From positions 62,001 through 126,000 of the forward strand of contig JANNPZ010000084.1 in assembly GCA_031400505.1 (NCBI GenBank): DNA of 64,000 nucleotides, in the 5' to 3' direction. Below the pieces are notes generated by a model. The model saw only the letters and a program-made list of their open reading frames with translations, was not told the DNA's origin and ran no database searches. The stretch's first letter is position 1; each line of letters begins with the position of its first letter. Both the position numbers and the translations under genes were made by a program. Origin of the DNA: JAIYDJ01 sp031400505 (lineage in GTDB: Bacteria; Pseudomonadota; Alphaproteobacteria; Rhodobacterales; Rhodobacteraceae). Positions 44,234 to 51,659 of the stretch are shown here, piece by piece.

Positions 44234-45069
44234 TATGGACCGTCGAAATTGCGGTCGTGGGTCAGGCTGGGCACGCGCGCGCGGGCGCGTTTCACCGCGT
44301 CGGGGTCGATCTCTGCAAAGGTCACGCCAGGATCTGTGCCTGCGTCGGCAATCACTTCGCCCCACGGGGATATGGCCAGCGAATGGCCAAACGTCGTGCG
44401 GCCCTTACCACCGGTCAGCATTTCAGGGTGAAAGCCGGTTTGGGCCGGAGCCAGCACATAGCAGCCGGTTTCAATCGCGCGGGCGCGCAGCAGGATTTCC
44501 CAATGCGCGACCCCGGTGATGTGATTGAAGGCTGCGGGAACCGTCAGTATCTGCGCACCGGCCTGCGCTATGCGGCGGTAAAGCGCGGGAAAGCGGACAT
44601 CATAGCAGACCGTCATCCCGATTTTTCCAATCGACGTGTCGGCCAGGACCGCCAGCGTGCCCGGCCGATAAGCCGCCGATTCGCGGTATACCTCGGTTTC
44701 CGACAGGTTGACGTCGAACATGTGGATCTTGTCGTAGGTGGCTGCGATGCCGCCATCCGGCCTGATCAGAAAGCTGCGGTTGGCAAAGCGGCCATCGGCG
44801 TCGTCGGTCTTAAGACCCAGCGACCCGATCAGCAGCCAGACTTGCCCCGCCTGCGCCTCTGCCCGCAGGGCTGCAAGCGTCGGGTCCGTTGCTTGCTGGT
44901 GCAACAGGCTGCGCTGATGGTCGCGGTTGGAGGACAGCAGGTTGGTGCATTCCGGTGTCAGCACGAACTGCGCACCGCCCTGCACCGCCGCGCGGACCAG
45001 CGCCACGGTTTCGGTCAGATTGGCCCCCGGATCATCGCTGACGTTAAGCTGTACCAGGCCAGCGCGCAT
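44233..45069 (-). CDS. Carbon-nitrogen hydrolase (nitrilase superfamily)
   Basis: A 278-residue nitrilase-fold amidase with the full catalytic triad: Glu40 (FVLTPEC), Lys114 (ATYDKIHMFDV) and Cys155 (MTVCYDVRFP). The sequence is of the Nit1/Nit2 type; mammalian and bacterial homologues hydrolyse deaminated glutathione or omega-amidase substrates. The neighbouring glutaredoxin gene, 1 base upstream, fits a glutathione-repair role (inference). Overlaps marR by one base. Confidence 0.9.
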   Translation of the reverse strand: MRAGLVQLNVSDDPGANLTETVALVRAAVQGGAQFVLTPECTNLLSSNRDHQRSLLHQQATDPTLAALRAEAQAGQVWLLIGSLGLKTDDADGRFANRSFLIRPDGGIAATYDKIHMFDVNLSETEVYRESAAYRPGTLAVLADTSIGKIGMTVCYDVRFPALYRRIAQAGAQILTVPAAFNHITGVAHWEILLRARAIETGCYVLAPAQTGFHPEMLTGGKGRTTFGHSLAISPWGEVIADAGTDPGVTFAEIDPDAVKRARARVPSLTHDRNFDGP

Positions 45070-45070
45070 C

Positions 45071-45328
45071 CTATTCGGCCAGCATCATGTCTAGGCGGCG
45101 TGCTTCATCTAGGTCATGCAGATCATCGCAACCGCCAACGTGCACGCCCGCGATGAATATCTGCGGAACGGTGCTGCGCCCGCCGGCACGTTTTGACATC
45201 GCGCTGCGCAGCGCTGCATCCTGCGACACGTCGACTTCGGTAAAGCCAACACCCTTTCTGGAAAGCAGCCGTTTGGCTGCCTGGCAATAGGTGCAAGTTG
45301 GCGTGGTGTAGATCTCGACTGGCTTCAT
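45071..45328 (-). CDS. grxC: Glutaredoxin 3
   Basis: The 85-residue thiol oxidoreductase has the dithiol motif CTYC at residues 12-15 (CPYC in most relatives), the TVPQIFI cis-proline segment and the GSH-binding GGCDDL. It reduces disulfides and glutathionylated proteins using glutathione. The ATG at 45328 starts exactly at KPVEIYTTPTC; longer forms are not conserved. It lies 35 bases after comF and 1 base before the nitrilase gene. Confidence 0.94.
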   Translation of the reverse strand: MKPVEIYTTPTCTYCQAAKRLLSRKGVGFTEVDVSQDAALRSAMSKRAGGRSTVPQIFIAGVHVGGCDDLHDLDEARRLDMMLAE

Positions 45329-45363
45329 GATCAAATCCCAAAGCTTTGCGGCACTATACGGAT

Positions 45364-46086
45364 CTAGGCATCTTTCGCAACGCGGGCCATCACCAGAACG
45401 GATACCTCGATTGCGCCAGCGGCAACGCAAGCCTCGGCACAACTGGCCAAGGTTGCCCCCGATGTCATGACATCGTCGATCAACAGAACATGCCGCCCGT
45501 CAATCCGGTGAACGCGGCGGCGGTGCACGGCAATCGTACCACGCATGTTGGCAAAACGCGCGTCACGGTCGCGGCCATCTTGATTGCCGGTAGACCGCGG
45601 GCGCACCAGCAGGTCGGGACAATGATCCAAGCCCGCCAACCGGGCCATCCCGGCAGACAGCAGCGCCGACTGGTTGTAGCGGCGCCTGATCAGCCGCAGC
45701 CAGTGCAGCGGCACCGGCGCCACCAGCATATCCGGTTTCAGGATCGGTATTGCTGCCCGGTGCATCCACTGGGCCGCGGGCCGCGCCAGGTCGATCCGGT
45801 CACCATGTTTCAGCGCCAGCACCATCTGTCGGGCGTTATCCTTGTAAAGCAGCGCCGCGCGGCCCCTGCTCCACGGTCGGGCAATCGTCAGGCAATCGTC
45901 GCAATGGACAGCGTGGCCGTCATCGGTGCCCGGCAGCGGCACGCCACACAGGTCGCACACCAGACCTGCGACAAACGGCGTTTCGCGCCAGCACGCCCCG
46001 CACAGCCCGAAATCTGATGTAACCGGCGCAGCGCAGGTCAGGCATTGCGGCGGATAGATAAGGTGGAGTGCGGCTTGCATTCCCAT
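45364..46086 (-). CDS. ComF family phosphoribosyltransferase-like protein
   Basis: A 240-residue protein with an N-terminal cysteine-rich zinc-finger region (PPQCLTCAAPV, GLCGACW, CDLCGVPL, HCDDC) and a C-terminal type I phosphoribosyltransferase domain with the PRPP loop VLLIDDVMTSGATLASC near residue 200. ComF homologues are needed for DNA uptake in competent bacteria, yet are widespread in bacteria not known to be competent. comM at the left edge is another such gene. First of a minus-strand operon; 22 bases from the divergent methyltransferase gene. Confidence 0.9.
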   Translation of the reverse strand: MGMQAALHLIYPPQCLTCAAPVTSDFGLCGACWRETPFVAGLVCDLCGVPLPGTDDGHAVHCDDCLTIARPWSRGRAALLYKDNARQMVLALKHGDRIDLARPAAQWMHRAAIPILKPDMLVAPVPLHWLRLIRRRYNQSALLSAGMARLAGLDHCPDLLVRPRSTGNQDGRDRDARFANMRGTIAVHRRRVHRIDGRHVLLIDDVMTSGATLASCAEACVAAGAIEVSVLVMARVAKDA

Positions 46087-46108
46087 CGTCCACTCCTATC
46101 CTAGGCGC

Positions 46109-46927
46109 ATGCAGCCGCCACCCCTTCTGACCGACCTTGCCGCACTGCGGCGCAACCGCGCCCGCGCGCACGACCCATTCTTGCAGGTAGAGGCCGTATC
46201 TGATGTTCAGGAAAGGCTCAGCGAGGTTAACAAAGCGTTTACAGCGCCTGCCGTTGTGTCGGCATTTTCCGATCTGTGGCAGCACGCGCTGCCCCAAGCG
46301 CGCTTTGTGCACGACACAGACCGCCTGGACCTGCAACCTGGCGCGCACGATCTGGTGATCCATGCATTGGCGTTGCACTGGGCAAACGACCCGGTTGGAC
46401 AGTTGGTGCAATGCCGGCGCGCGCTGCGGCCGGACGGTCTGTTGCTGGCGCTTGTGTTCGGGGGGCAAACCCTGCATGAGCTTCGCAGCGCACTGGCGCA
46501 AGCAGAAACCGAGGTAACGGGCGGGCTGTCACCGCGTGTGCTGCCAATGGCAGAGATTCGCGATCTGGGCGGGCTGGTGCAACGTGCGGGTCTGGCGCTG
46601 CCGGTGGCTGACAGCGTGACCCGCCGGGTGATGTACCGCGACATTTACCACCTGATGCGTGATCTGCGCGCGATGGGCGAGGGCAATGCGCTGGCCGCGC
46701 GGCTGCGCCGACCCACTGCGCGGGCTGTTTTCGCACGGGCAGACGTGCTTTACCGCGAGGTGTGGGGCACCGGCGACCGCATCCCCGCCACGTTCGATAT
46801 CATCACGTTGACGGGTTGGGCCCCGCACGACAGCCAGCAGCAACCCCTGCGCCCTGGTTCCGCGCAAACCCGGCTGGAAGAGGCGCTGAACAGCGCAACC
46901 CGGCATCGCGACAGCTTGGGCAGTTGA
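46109..46927 (+). CDS. BioC/NDUFAF5-like methyltransferase-fold protein lacking SAM motif I
   Basis: A 272-residue protein whose C-terminal two thirds match the NDUFAF5/BioC-like family: DLVIHALALHWANDPVGQLV, RRALRPDGLLLALVFGGQTL and the end segment LTGWAPHDSQQQPLRPGSA. The expected N-terminal SAM-binding motif (DxGxGxG) is missing; instead, short sequence around FSDLWQHALPQARFVHDTDR leads directly into motif IV. Human NDUFAF5 hydroxylates an arginine in complex I. The enzyme here may be non-catalytic or may bind a different cofactor. Precedes hemH by 45 bases on the same strand. Confidence 0.78.
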   Translation: MQPPPLLTDLAALRRNRARAHDPFLQVEAVSDVQERLSEVNKAFTAPAVVSAFSDLWQHALPQARFVHDTDRLDLQPGAHDLVIHALALHWANDPVGQLVQCRRALRPDGLLLALVFGGQTLHELRSALAQAETEVTGGLSPRVLPMAEIRDLGGLVQRAGLALPVADSVTRRVMYRDIYHLMRDLRAMGEGNALAARLRRPTARAVFARADVLYREVWGTGDRIPATFDIITLTGWAPHDSQQQPLRPGSAQTRLEEALNSATRHRDSLGS

Positions 46928-46972
46928 CGCGGGGGCCGAAACCCTTATTTCCGGGTGATAGACCGCAGAAAG

Positions 46973-48058
46973 ATGCCGCAGATGTTTGATCAGACGCCTT
47001 CGACCATCGTGACGGCAGGCACCGAGCGGTTGTCCCATGCGCCACCCACCCACCCACCGGTCAGGCGCGCCAAGGTAGGCGTCTTGCTGGCAAATCTGGG
47101 CACACCGGACAATCACGACTACTGGTCGATGCGGCGCTATCTGAACGAGTTTCTGTCAGACAAGCGGGTGATCGATTATCCGTCGTGGAAGTGGCAACCA
47201 CTGTTGCAGTTGATCATCCTGACCAAGCGGCCCTTCACAAGCGGGGCGAATTACAAACTGATCTGGAACGTAGAGAAAGACGAAAGCCCGCTGATGACCA
47301 TCACGCGGGATCAGACCACCGCGATTGCGGCACGGATCGCGGCGCATCACGGCGACACGGTGATGGTCGATTTCTGCATGCGCTATGGCAATCCGTCCAC
47401 CCAATCCAAAGTGCGGGCAATGGTCGAGGCCGGCTGCGAGAAGATCCTGTTTTTCCCGCTTTATCCCCATTACGCCGGGGCAACTTCGGCGACGGCGAAT
47501 GACCAGTTTTTCCGGGCGCTCATGCTGGAAAAACGCCAACCTGCGGCACGAACAGTGGCAGAATACTATGATCACCCCGTCTACATCGACGCCTTGGCGC
47601 AATCGGTCGAGCGCGCCTATGCCGGGTTGAATCACCGCCCCGATGTGCTGGTCGCAAGCTATCACGGGATGCCGAAACGCTATCTGATGTCAGGCGACCC
47701 CTATCACTGTCAGTGCCAGAAAACCTCGCGCTTGTTGCGCGAACGGTTGGGTTGGGAAAAAGGCGCGATCGACACGACATTTCAATCGGTGTTCGGCCCG
47801 GAGGAATGGCTGAAGCCGTATACGGTCGAACATGTGGCTGATCTTGCGCGGGCCGGAAAGAAACGAATCGCGGTTATGGCACCGGCTTTTTCGGCGGATT
47901 GCATCGAAACGCTGGAAGAGATCAACGGAGAGATCCGCGAGGCTTTTGAACATGCCGGGGGAGAGGTTTTTACCTACATTCCCTGTCTAAATGACGACGC
48001 TGCGCATGTGACAGCGCTGGTGCAGATCATTCAGACGAACCTTGCAGGCTGGATCTGA
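46973..48058 (+). CDS. hemH: Ferrochelatase
   Basis: The 361-residue enzyme inserts ferrous iron into protoporphyrin IX to make protohaem. Core motifs are VGVLLANLGTPDNHDYWSMR, FFPLYPHYAGATSATANDQ, SYHGMPKRYLMSGDPYHCQC (with the metal-site His) and AVMAPAFSADCIETLEEINGE (about residues 301-321, with the catalytic Glu). The start is uncertain among 46955 (GTG), 46973 and 46982 (ATG); the first 35 residues are not conserved. Useful beside photosynthesis genes because protoporphyrin IX is the haem/bacteriochlorophyll branch point. Confidence 0.94.
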   Translation: MPQMFDQTPSTIVTAGTERLSHAPPTHPPVRRAKVGVLLANLGTPDNHDYWSMRRYLNEFLSDKRVIDYPSWKWQPLLQLIILTKRPFTSGANYKLIWNVEKDESPLMTITRDQTTAIAARIAAHHGDTVMVDFCMRYGNPSTQSKVRAMVEAGCEKILFFPLYPHYAGATSATANDQFFRALMLEKRQPAARTVAEYYDHPVYIDALAQSVERAYAGLNHRPDVLVASYHGMPKRYLMSGDPYHCQCQKTSRLLRERLGWEKGAIDTTFQSVFGPEEWLKPYTVEHVADLARAGKKRIAVMAPAFSADCIETLEEINGEIREAFEHAGGEVFTYIPCLNDDAAHVTALVQIIQTNLAGWI

Positions 48059-48095
48059 CGCCATCCGCAGACGGATTGGGCAGATACCTGAATGC

Positions 48096-48122
48096 AAAAA
48101 GGCGGCAGAAAGCTCTGCCGCC
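48096..48122 (-). terminator. Rho-independent terminator of the small gene at 48143
   Basis: GGCGGCAGA (48101-48109) and TCTGCCGCC (48114-48122) form a perfect 9-bp stem with loop AAGC. On the minus strand it is followed by TTTTT. It lies 20 bases beyond the stop of the small gene and about 40 bases beyond hemH on the other strand, which it may help to end too. Confidence 0.88.
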
Positions 48123-48142
48123 CCTTTGGTATTGAGCCGAAA

Positions 48143-48325
48143 TCAGTTGCTCGATGCAACTGCCACAACGACGAGCAGCAACAGCAACGGAACGATGATA
48201 CCACCAGCCGAAGACGAAGCGGCAGCGGCCACAACAGTTTCTTCCATGACCGGTTCAGCAACACCACCGGCGAACGCGGTGGATGCGACGACTGCCAGAA
48301 CGGCTGCGAGCGCGATTTTCTTCAT
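48143..48325 (-). CDS. Small exported/membrane protein of unknown function (60 aa)
   Basis: An excellent ribosome site (GGAGG) precedes the ATG at 48325. The 60-residue product has a signal peptide (MKKIALAAVLAVVASTAFAG), a short acidic linker (EPVMEETVV), an Ala/Ser/Gly stretch and a hydrophobic C-terminal helix (GGIIVPLLLLLVVVAVASSN). It would be a single-pass or secreted mini-protein in the envelope. It has its own terminator and runs convergently to hemH. Small proteins of this look occur near hemH in other Rhodobacterales as I recall; function unknown. Confidence 0.8.
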   Translation of the reverse strand: MKKIALAAVLAVVASTAFAGGVAEPVMEETVVAAAASSSAGGIIVPLLLLLVVVAVASSN

Positions 48326-48474
48326 AATTAACCTCCAGTTATTGCATACCAACGCGTTTAGCAGAGGCCGCGGCATGCACCCAAGACTGTTCCTCGTACA
48401 CTCTGAATAACCAGTCTGGCCGACAAATTGCAATCTGGTGTCACGGGCACCGCACCAGCAGCGCAGTTATGTTG

Positions 48475-49068
48475 TCAAATTAGCAACACCTGTGTTCCGA
48501 CCTGAGCGTATCCGAACAATTCAAGGATGTGCTCGTTGTAGAGGCCCACGCAACCGCTGGACGAACGACGCCCGATCTTGCGCGTGTCGTGCGTGCCGTG
48601 AATGCGATAATACGTCCATGACAGATAGAGCGCACGCACGCCCAGCGGGTTTTCCGGCGATCCGCCAGGAACCTCGTCCGGCCATTCGGGATGACGCTCT
48701 TTCATCGAGGCGGTCGGCCGCCATGCCGGATTTTCGACCTTTTGCACAACTTCGGTCCGGCCTTTGCGGGTCAGATCCTCGGTCAGCGGAACTGAGGTGG
48801 GGTAGAGCCGATAGATCGACTGATCTTCCGACCAATAGTGCAACGCGCGCGAGGTGATGTCGCACAAGATCGCGCCTTTGTTGGTATTCTCGAAATAGCC
48901 ACGCCAGTCCAGCATCCGGAAACTTGAAAAGTTGTTGCGAACCGGCGCGTCGAATTCGATGCTTCCAGCTTGCGCAATGGCAGCGCCTGTCGGAAGAACC
49001 AATGCGCTTGCCGTTCCGGCCGCAAGAAAGGCACGGCGATCGATGCGCGTCGGTTTTACTGCGGTCAT
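48475..49068 (-). CDS. L,D-transpeptidase (YkuD domain), exported
   Basis: A 197-residue protein with an arginine-containing signal peptide that may use the Tat route (DRRAFLAAGTASALVLPTGA) and a YkuD domain. The catalytic motif is intact: IHGTHDTRKIGRRSSSGCVG, with His in HGT and the nucleophile Cys in SSGC near residue 177. Such enzymes make 3-3 peptidoglycan crosslinks or attach lipoproteins to the wall. The start at 49068 has GGAGA upstream. Divergent from the CAP-domain lipoprotein gene. Confidence 0.9.
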   Translation of the reverse strand: MTAVKPTRIDRRAFLAAGTASALVLPTGAAIAQAGSIEFDAPVRNNFSSFRMLDWRGYFENTNKGAILCDITSRALHYWSEDQSIYRLYPTSVPLTEDLTRKGRTEVVQKVENPAWRPTASMKERHPEWPDEVPGGSPENPLGVRALYLSWTYYRIHGTHDTRKIGRRSSSGCVGLYNEHILELFGYAQVGTQVLLI

Positions 49069-49167
49069 GCGACGGTCTCCTTGTCTGCGCTTGGCGTCCA
49101 ACTCTATCCAGTTGCGCGGCCCACTGCAAATCAAAGGACTGTCACCAGGCGGAGCCTTGCGGAAAAC

Positions 49168-49196
49168 TTGCGTGAACAGACGGGGTCTTGGATAAA
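49168..49196 (+). promoter_or_regulatory. Candidate promoter of the CAP-domain gene
   Basis: TTGCGT (49168-49173) and GATAAA (49191-49196) are separated by 17 bases, about 65 bases before the ATG at 49263. Moderate consensus match in the divergent region between two exported-protein genes. Confidence 0.4.
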
Positions 49197-49262
49197 CTGT
49201 CGCCCTTGGGTAAAGGAACATGCGAAGGTGGCGTGTCCCAACGGCCGCCAGCAGGTGAGTTT

Positions 49263-49775
49263 ATGATGAACAGACGGATGGTTTTGCTCTTTGGCAGTGT
49301 GGCAGGGCTGATGGCATGTACATCCCGGGGGCCCACTTTGGGCACAGATGGCAAGCCGCTGCCCAGTCTCTACCTCATTGACGACGCGCTGGCGGCGCAG
49401 ATCCCGTTTCGCATGCTTGACTCGGTGAACGCACTGCGGTCAGCAAAAGGGGCGCAACCGCTGTCGTATGACGCGGCGCTCAATGCGGCGGCGGCTACAC
49501 ATTCGCGCGACATGTCGGTGCAAAACCGCCCGTGGCATTTCGGGTCTGACGGATCTTCACCCCTGCTGCGGGTTCAACGCGTCGGCTTTACCGGCACTTT
49601 GCAAGGCGAGTTGATTTCAGAGACATATCAGACCGAGCTGGAAACCTTGTCAGCCTGGATGGGTCAGGCAGACACGCGCGACCTGCTGCTCGATCCGGCT
49701 GCACGGTTGATTGGGTTCTCGTGGTTCCAGGAACCACAGGGAAAAATCTGGTGGACGCTGATAACGGGTGCCTGA
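49263..49775 (+). CDS. CAP/SCP-domain lipoprotein
   Basis: A 170-residue predicted lipoprotein: the lipobox GLMAC puts the acylated Cys at residue 19. The rest is a CAP (cysteine-rich secretory/antigen-5/PR-1) fold like bacterial YkwD proteins, with SVNALRSAKGAQPLSYDAAL, AAAATHSRDMSVQNRPWHFG and a C-terminal KIWWTLITGA. The His in AAATHSRDM matches the usual family position. Function in bacteria is poorly known. It sits between two L,D-transpeptidase genes. Confidence 0.86.
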   Translation: MMNRRMVLLFGSVAGLMACTSRGPTLGTDGKPLPSLYLIDDALAAQIPFRMLDSVNALRSAKGAQPLSYDAALNAAAATHSRDMSVQNRPWHFGSDGSSPLLRVQRVGFTGTLQGELISETYQTELETLSAWMGQADTRDLLLDPAARLIGFSWFQEPQGKIWWTLITGA

Positions 49776-49795
49776 TTGGCGAATGCCGCACGAGA

Positions 49796-50290
49796 TCAGG
49801 GCAGGATGTTGATCCGGGTGCCGGGTTTCACCATCGCGTAAATCCGCTCGATCTCTTTGTCCGAAACGGCGATGCAGCCCGCGGTCCAGTCAAGACGGTT
49901 GGGAACACCCGCAGGCTCGCCATGAATAAAGATCTCGCCGCCCGGCGATTTGCCGGATGCCTCGGCGAAGGCAAGGTCGTTGCGGTTCGGATATGAAATG
50001 CCAAGTGACAAGTGATAGCTTGAATCCGGGTTGCGGTGGCTGATCTGATAGCTGCCCTCGGGCGTTTTTCCGTCGCCTTCGAACTGCTTGTGGCCTTCGG
50101 GCGCAAAGCCCAGCCCGATGTCGTAGGTCCTGAGCACCCTTTTGTGATGCAGCAGGTACATTTTGCGATCAGCCTTGTGCACCTCGACCAGGGTCACTGC
50201 CGGGCCATTGTAGGCCTTGAACTTTGACGACCCGCAGGACGCCAGCGTGAAGCCGATCACGCAGAGAACCAAAACCCGAAAGACTGCCAT
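49796..50290 (-). CDS. L,D-transpeptidase family lipoprotein
   Basis: A 164-residue protein with lipobox TLASC (Cys19) and a short YkuD domain. The catalytic region runs IFIHGEPAGVPNRLDWTAGC, followed by IAVSDKEIERIY, with the His of HGE and the Cys of TAGC. Smaller than the neighbour at 48475 and of a different YkuD branch (ErfK-like short form). The ATG at 50290 is preferred over the overlapping TTG. Convergent with the CAP gene, 20 bases apart. Confidence 0.88.
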   Translation of the reverse strand: MAVFRVLVLCVIGFTLASCGSSKFKAYNGPAVTLVEVHKADRKMYLLHHKRVLRTYDIGLGFAPEGHKQFEGDGKTPEGSYQISHRNPDSSYHLSLGISYPNRNDLAFAEASGKSPGGEIFIHGEPAGVPNRLDWTAGCIAVSDKEIERIYAMVKPGTRINILP

Positions 50291-50369
50291 CAACCGCCCC
50301 GTTTTCCCTGATCGTTAGCGGAACATTGCCGATTTGCCTAGACGGCACCGGATAACGGGTTGGTGAGCG

Positions 50370-51599
50370 TCAATCCGCCGAACGCACGAATCTGGCGACC
50401 AGTTCAACATGGGCGGACCAGCGGAACTGATCGATCACCTGCACCCAGTCGAGGATATAGCCGGCTTTGGTCAGGATGCGGGCGTCGCGGGCAAAGGTTG
50501 CCGGGTTGCAGGACACCGAGGCAATCACCGGCACTTGTGCGGCTGCCAGCCGAAGGGTTTGCGCCTCGGCCCCGGCGCGGGGCGGGTCGATCACCACGGC
50601 TTCCAATCCGCGCAACTCATCGGGTTCCATGGGTCGGCGGAACAGATCGCGGGTTTGTACGACAATGCGTTTCACGGTGCCGGCGTTGCGCTGCGCCTTG
50701 TCGAGTGCTGCTGTCATCGCAGGGTCACCTTCGACCGCCAGCACTTCGGCCCGTTCGGCCAGCGGCAAGGCAAATGTGCCGACGCCCGCGAACAGATCGG
50801 CGATGCGCCGGGCCGGGCCGATCGCCAGTGCCACGGCGCGCAGCAGGGCCGCCTCACCTTCCGCCGTCGCTTGCAGGAACGCCCCCGCGGGCGGGGTGAC
50901 CAGAACGCCACCGAATCGCTGCATCGGCTGGGCGCAAAGGGCCACCGTCTCGTCGCCCCAGGTCAGGCGGGCGAGGTTATGGGATTCCGCCAGCCGGGCC
51001 AGATCCATCCGCAGATCGGAAGTCAACTCGCGGCCGCCCGCCACAGACACATCCGGCCCGGCAAGACTGCGGGTGATCGTAAGGACAAGCTCGGTCGTGC
51101 GGGTACCCCCGATCCGCACCAGCGCCTCCAGCGCAGGCAGCGTCGCCAGCAGATCCGGGTGCAGCAACTGGCACTGCGGCACCGCCACCAGCATGTCCGA
51201 CCCGCGTGCATGAAAGCCCAAAAGGACCCCGCTTTTGGTCCGCCTGCCCGTCAGAACAGCCCGGCGGCGCGATCTGGCGGGCGAGATGTGCATCGGCAGG
51301 AACCGCGCCGTCAGCCCCTGACCTGCCAGCGCACCCGCCACGATGGCCTGCTTCCAGTCGGCCACGAACGGATCGGCCGCATGCTGCACCACGCAGCCGC
51401 CGCAGGTTCGGGCGTGGGCGCAAGGGGGCCGGACGCGAACGGAGGAGGGCGTCAGGATGCGCGGCACCAGCATCCTGTCGCCCTGCACGTCGCCCACAAC
51501 CACTTCACCAGGCAACATCTGCGCGGCATAGATCGGGCCGTCAGGGCCTTGCCCTATGCCGTCGCCCAGATGGCCCAGCCTGTCGATGGTCAGTTGCAT
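50370..51599 (-). CDS. TrmA/RlmD-type RNA 5-methyluridine methyltransferase
   Basis: A 409-residue Fe-S RNA methyltransferase. Four cysteines for a 4Fe-4S cluster are at residues 60, 66, 69 and 143 (CAHARTCGGC and PQC). The SAM domain has IADLFAGVGTFALPLAE, VVIDPPRAGAEAQTL, and the catalytic Cys in VASVSCNPATFARDA-like sequence (ASVSCNP). An N-terminal TRAM-like segment is present. Target base (23S m5U or tRNA m5U54) cannot be told. Last gene of the minus-strand run after the ABC pair, 61 bases away. Confidence 0.9.
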   Translation of the reverse strand: MQLTIDRLGHLGDGIGQGPDGPIYAAQMLPGEVVVGDVQGDRMLVPRILTPSSVRVRPPCAHARTCGGCVVQHAADPFVADWKQAIVAGALAGQGLTARFLPMHISPARSRRRAVLTGRRTKSGVLLGFHARGSDMLVAVPQCQLLHPDLLATLPALEALVRIGGTRTTELVLTITRSLAGPDVSVAGGRELTSDLRMDLARLAESHNLARLTWGDETVALCAQPMQRFGGVLVTPPAGAFLQATAEGEAALLRAVALAIGPARRIADLFAGVGTFALPLAERAEVLAVEGDPAMTAALDKAQRNAGTVKRIVVQTRDLFRRPMEPDELRGLEAVVIDPPRAGAEAQTLRLAAAQVPVIASVSCNPATFARDARILTKAGYILDWVQVIDQFRWSAHVELVARFVRSAD

Positions 51600-51659
51600 G
51601 CGATACCCGCGTTACCGGCCGATGCCTTGCCGGGTTGCGGCAGGCGCGTCAAGCGGCGG

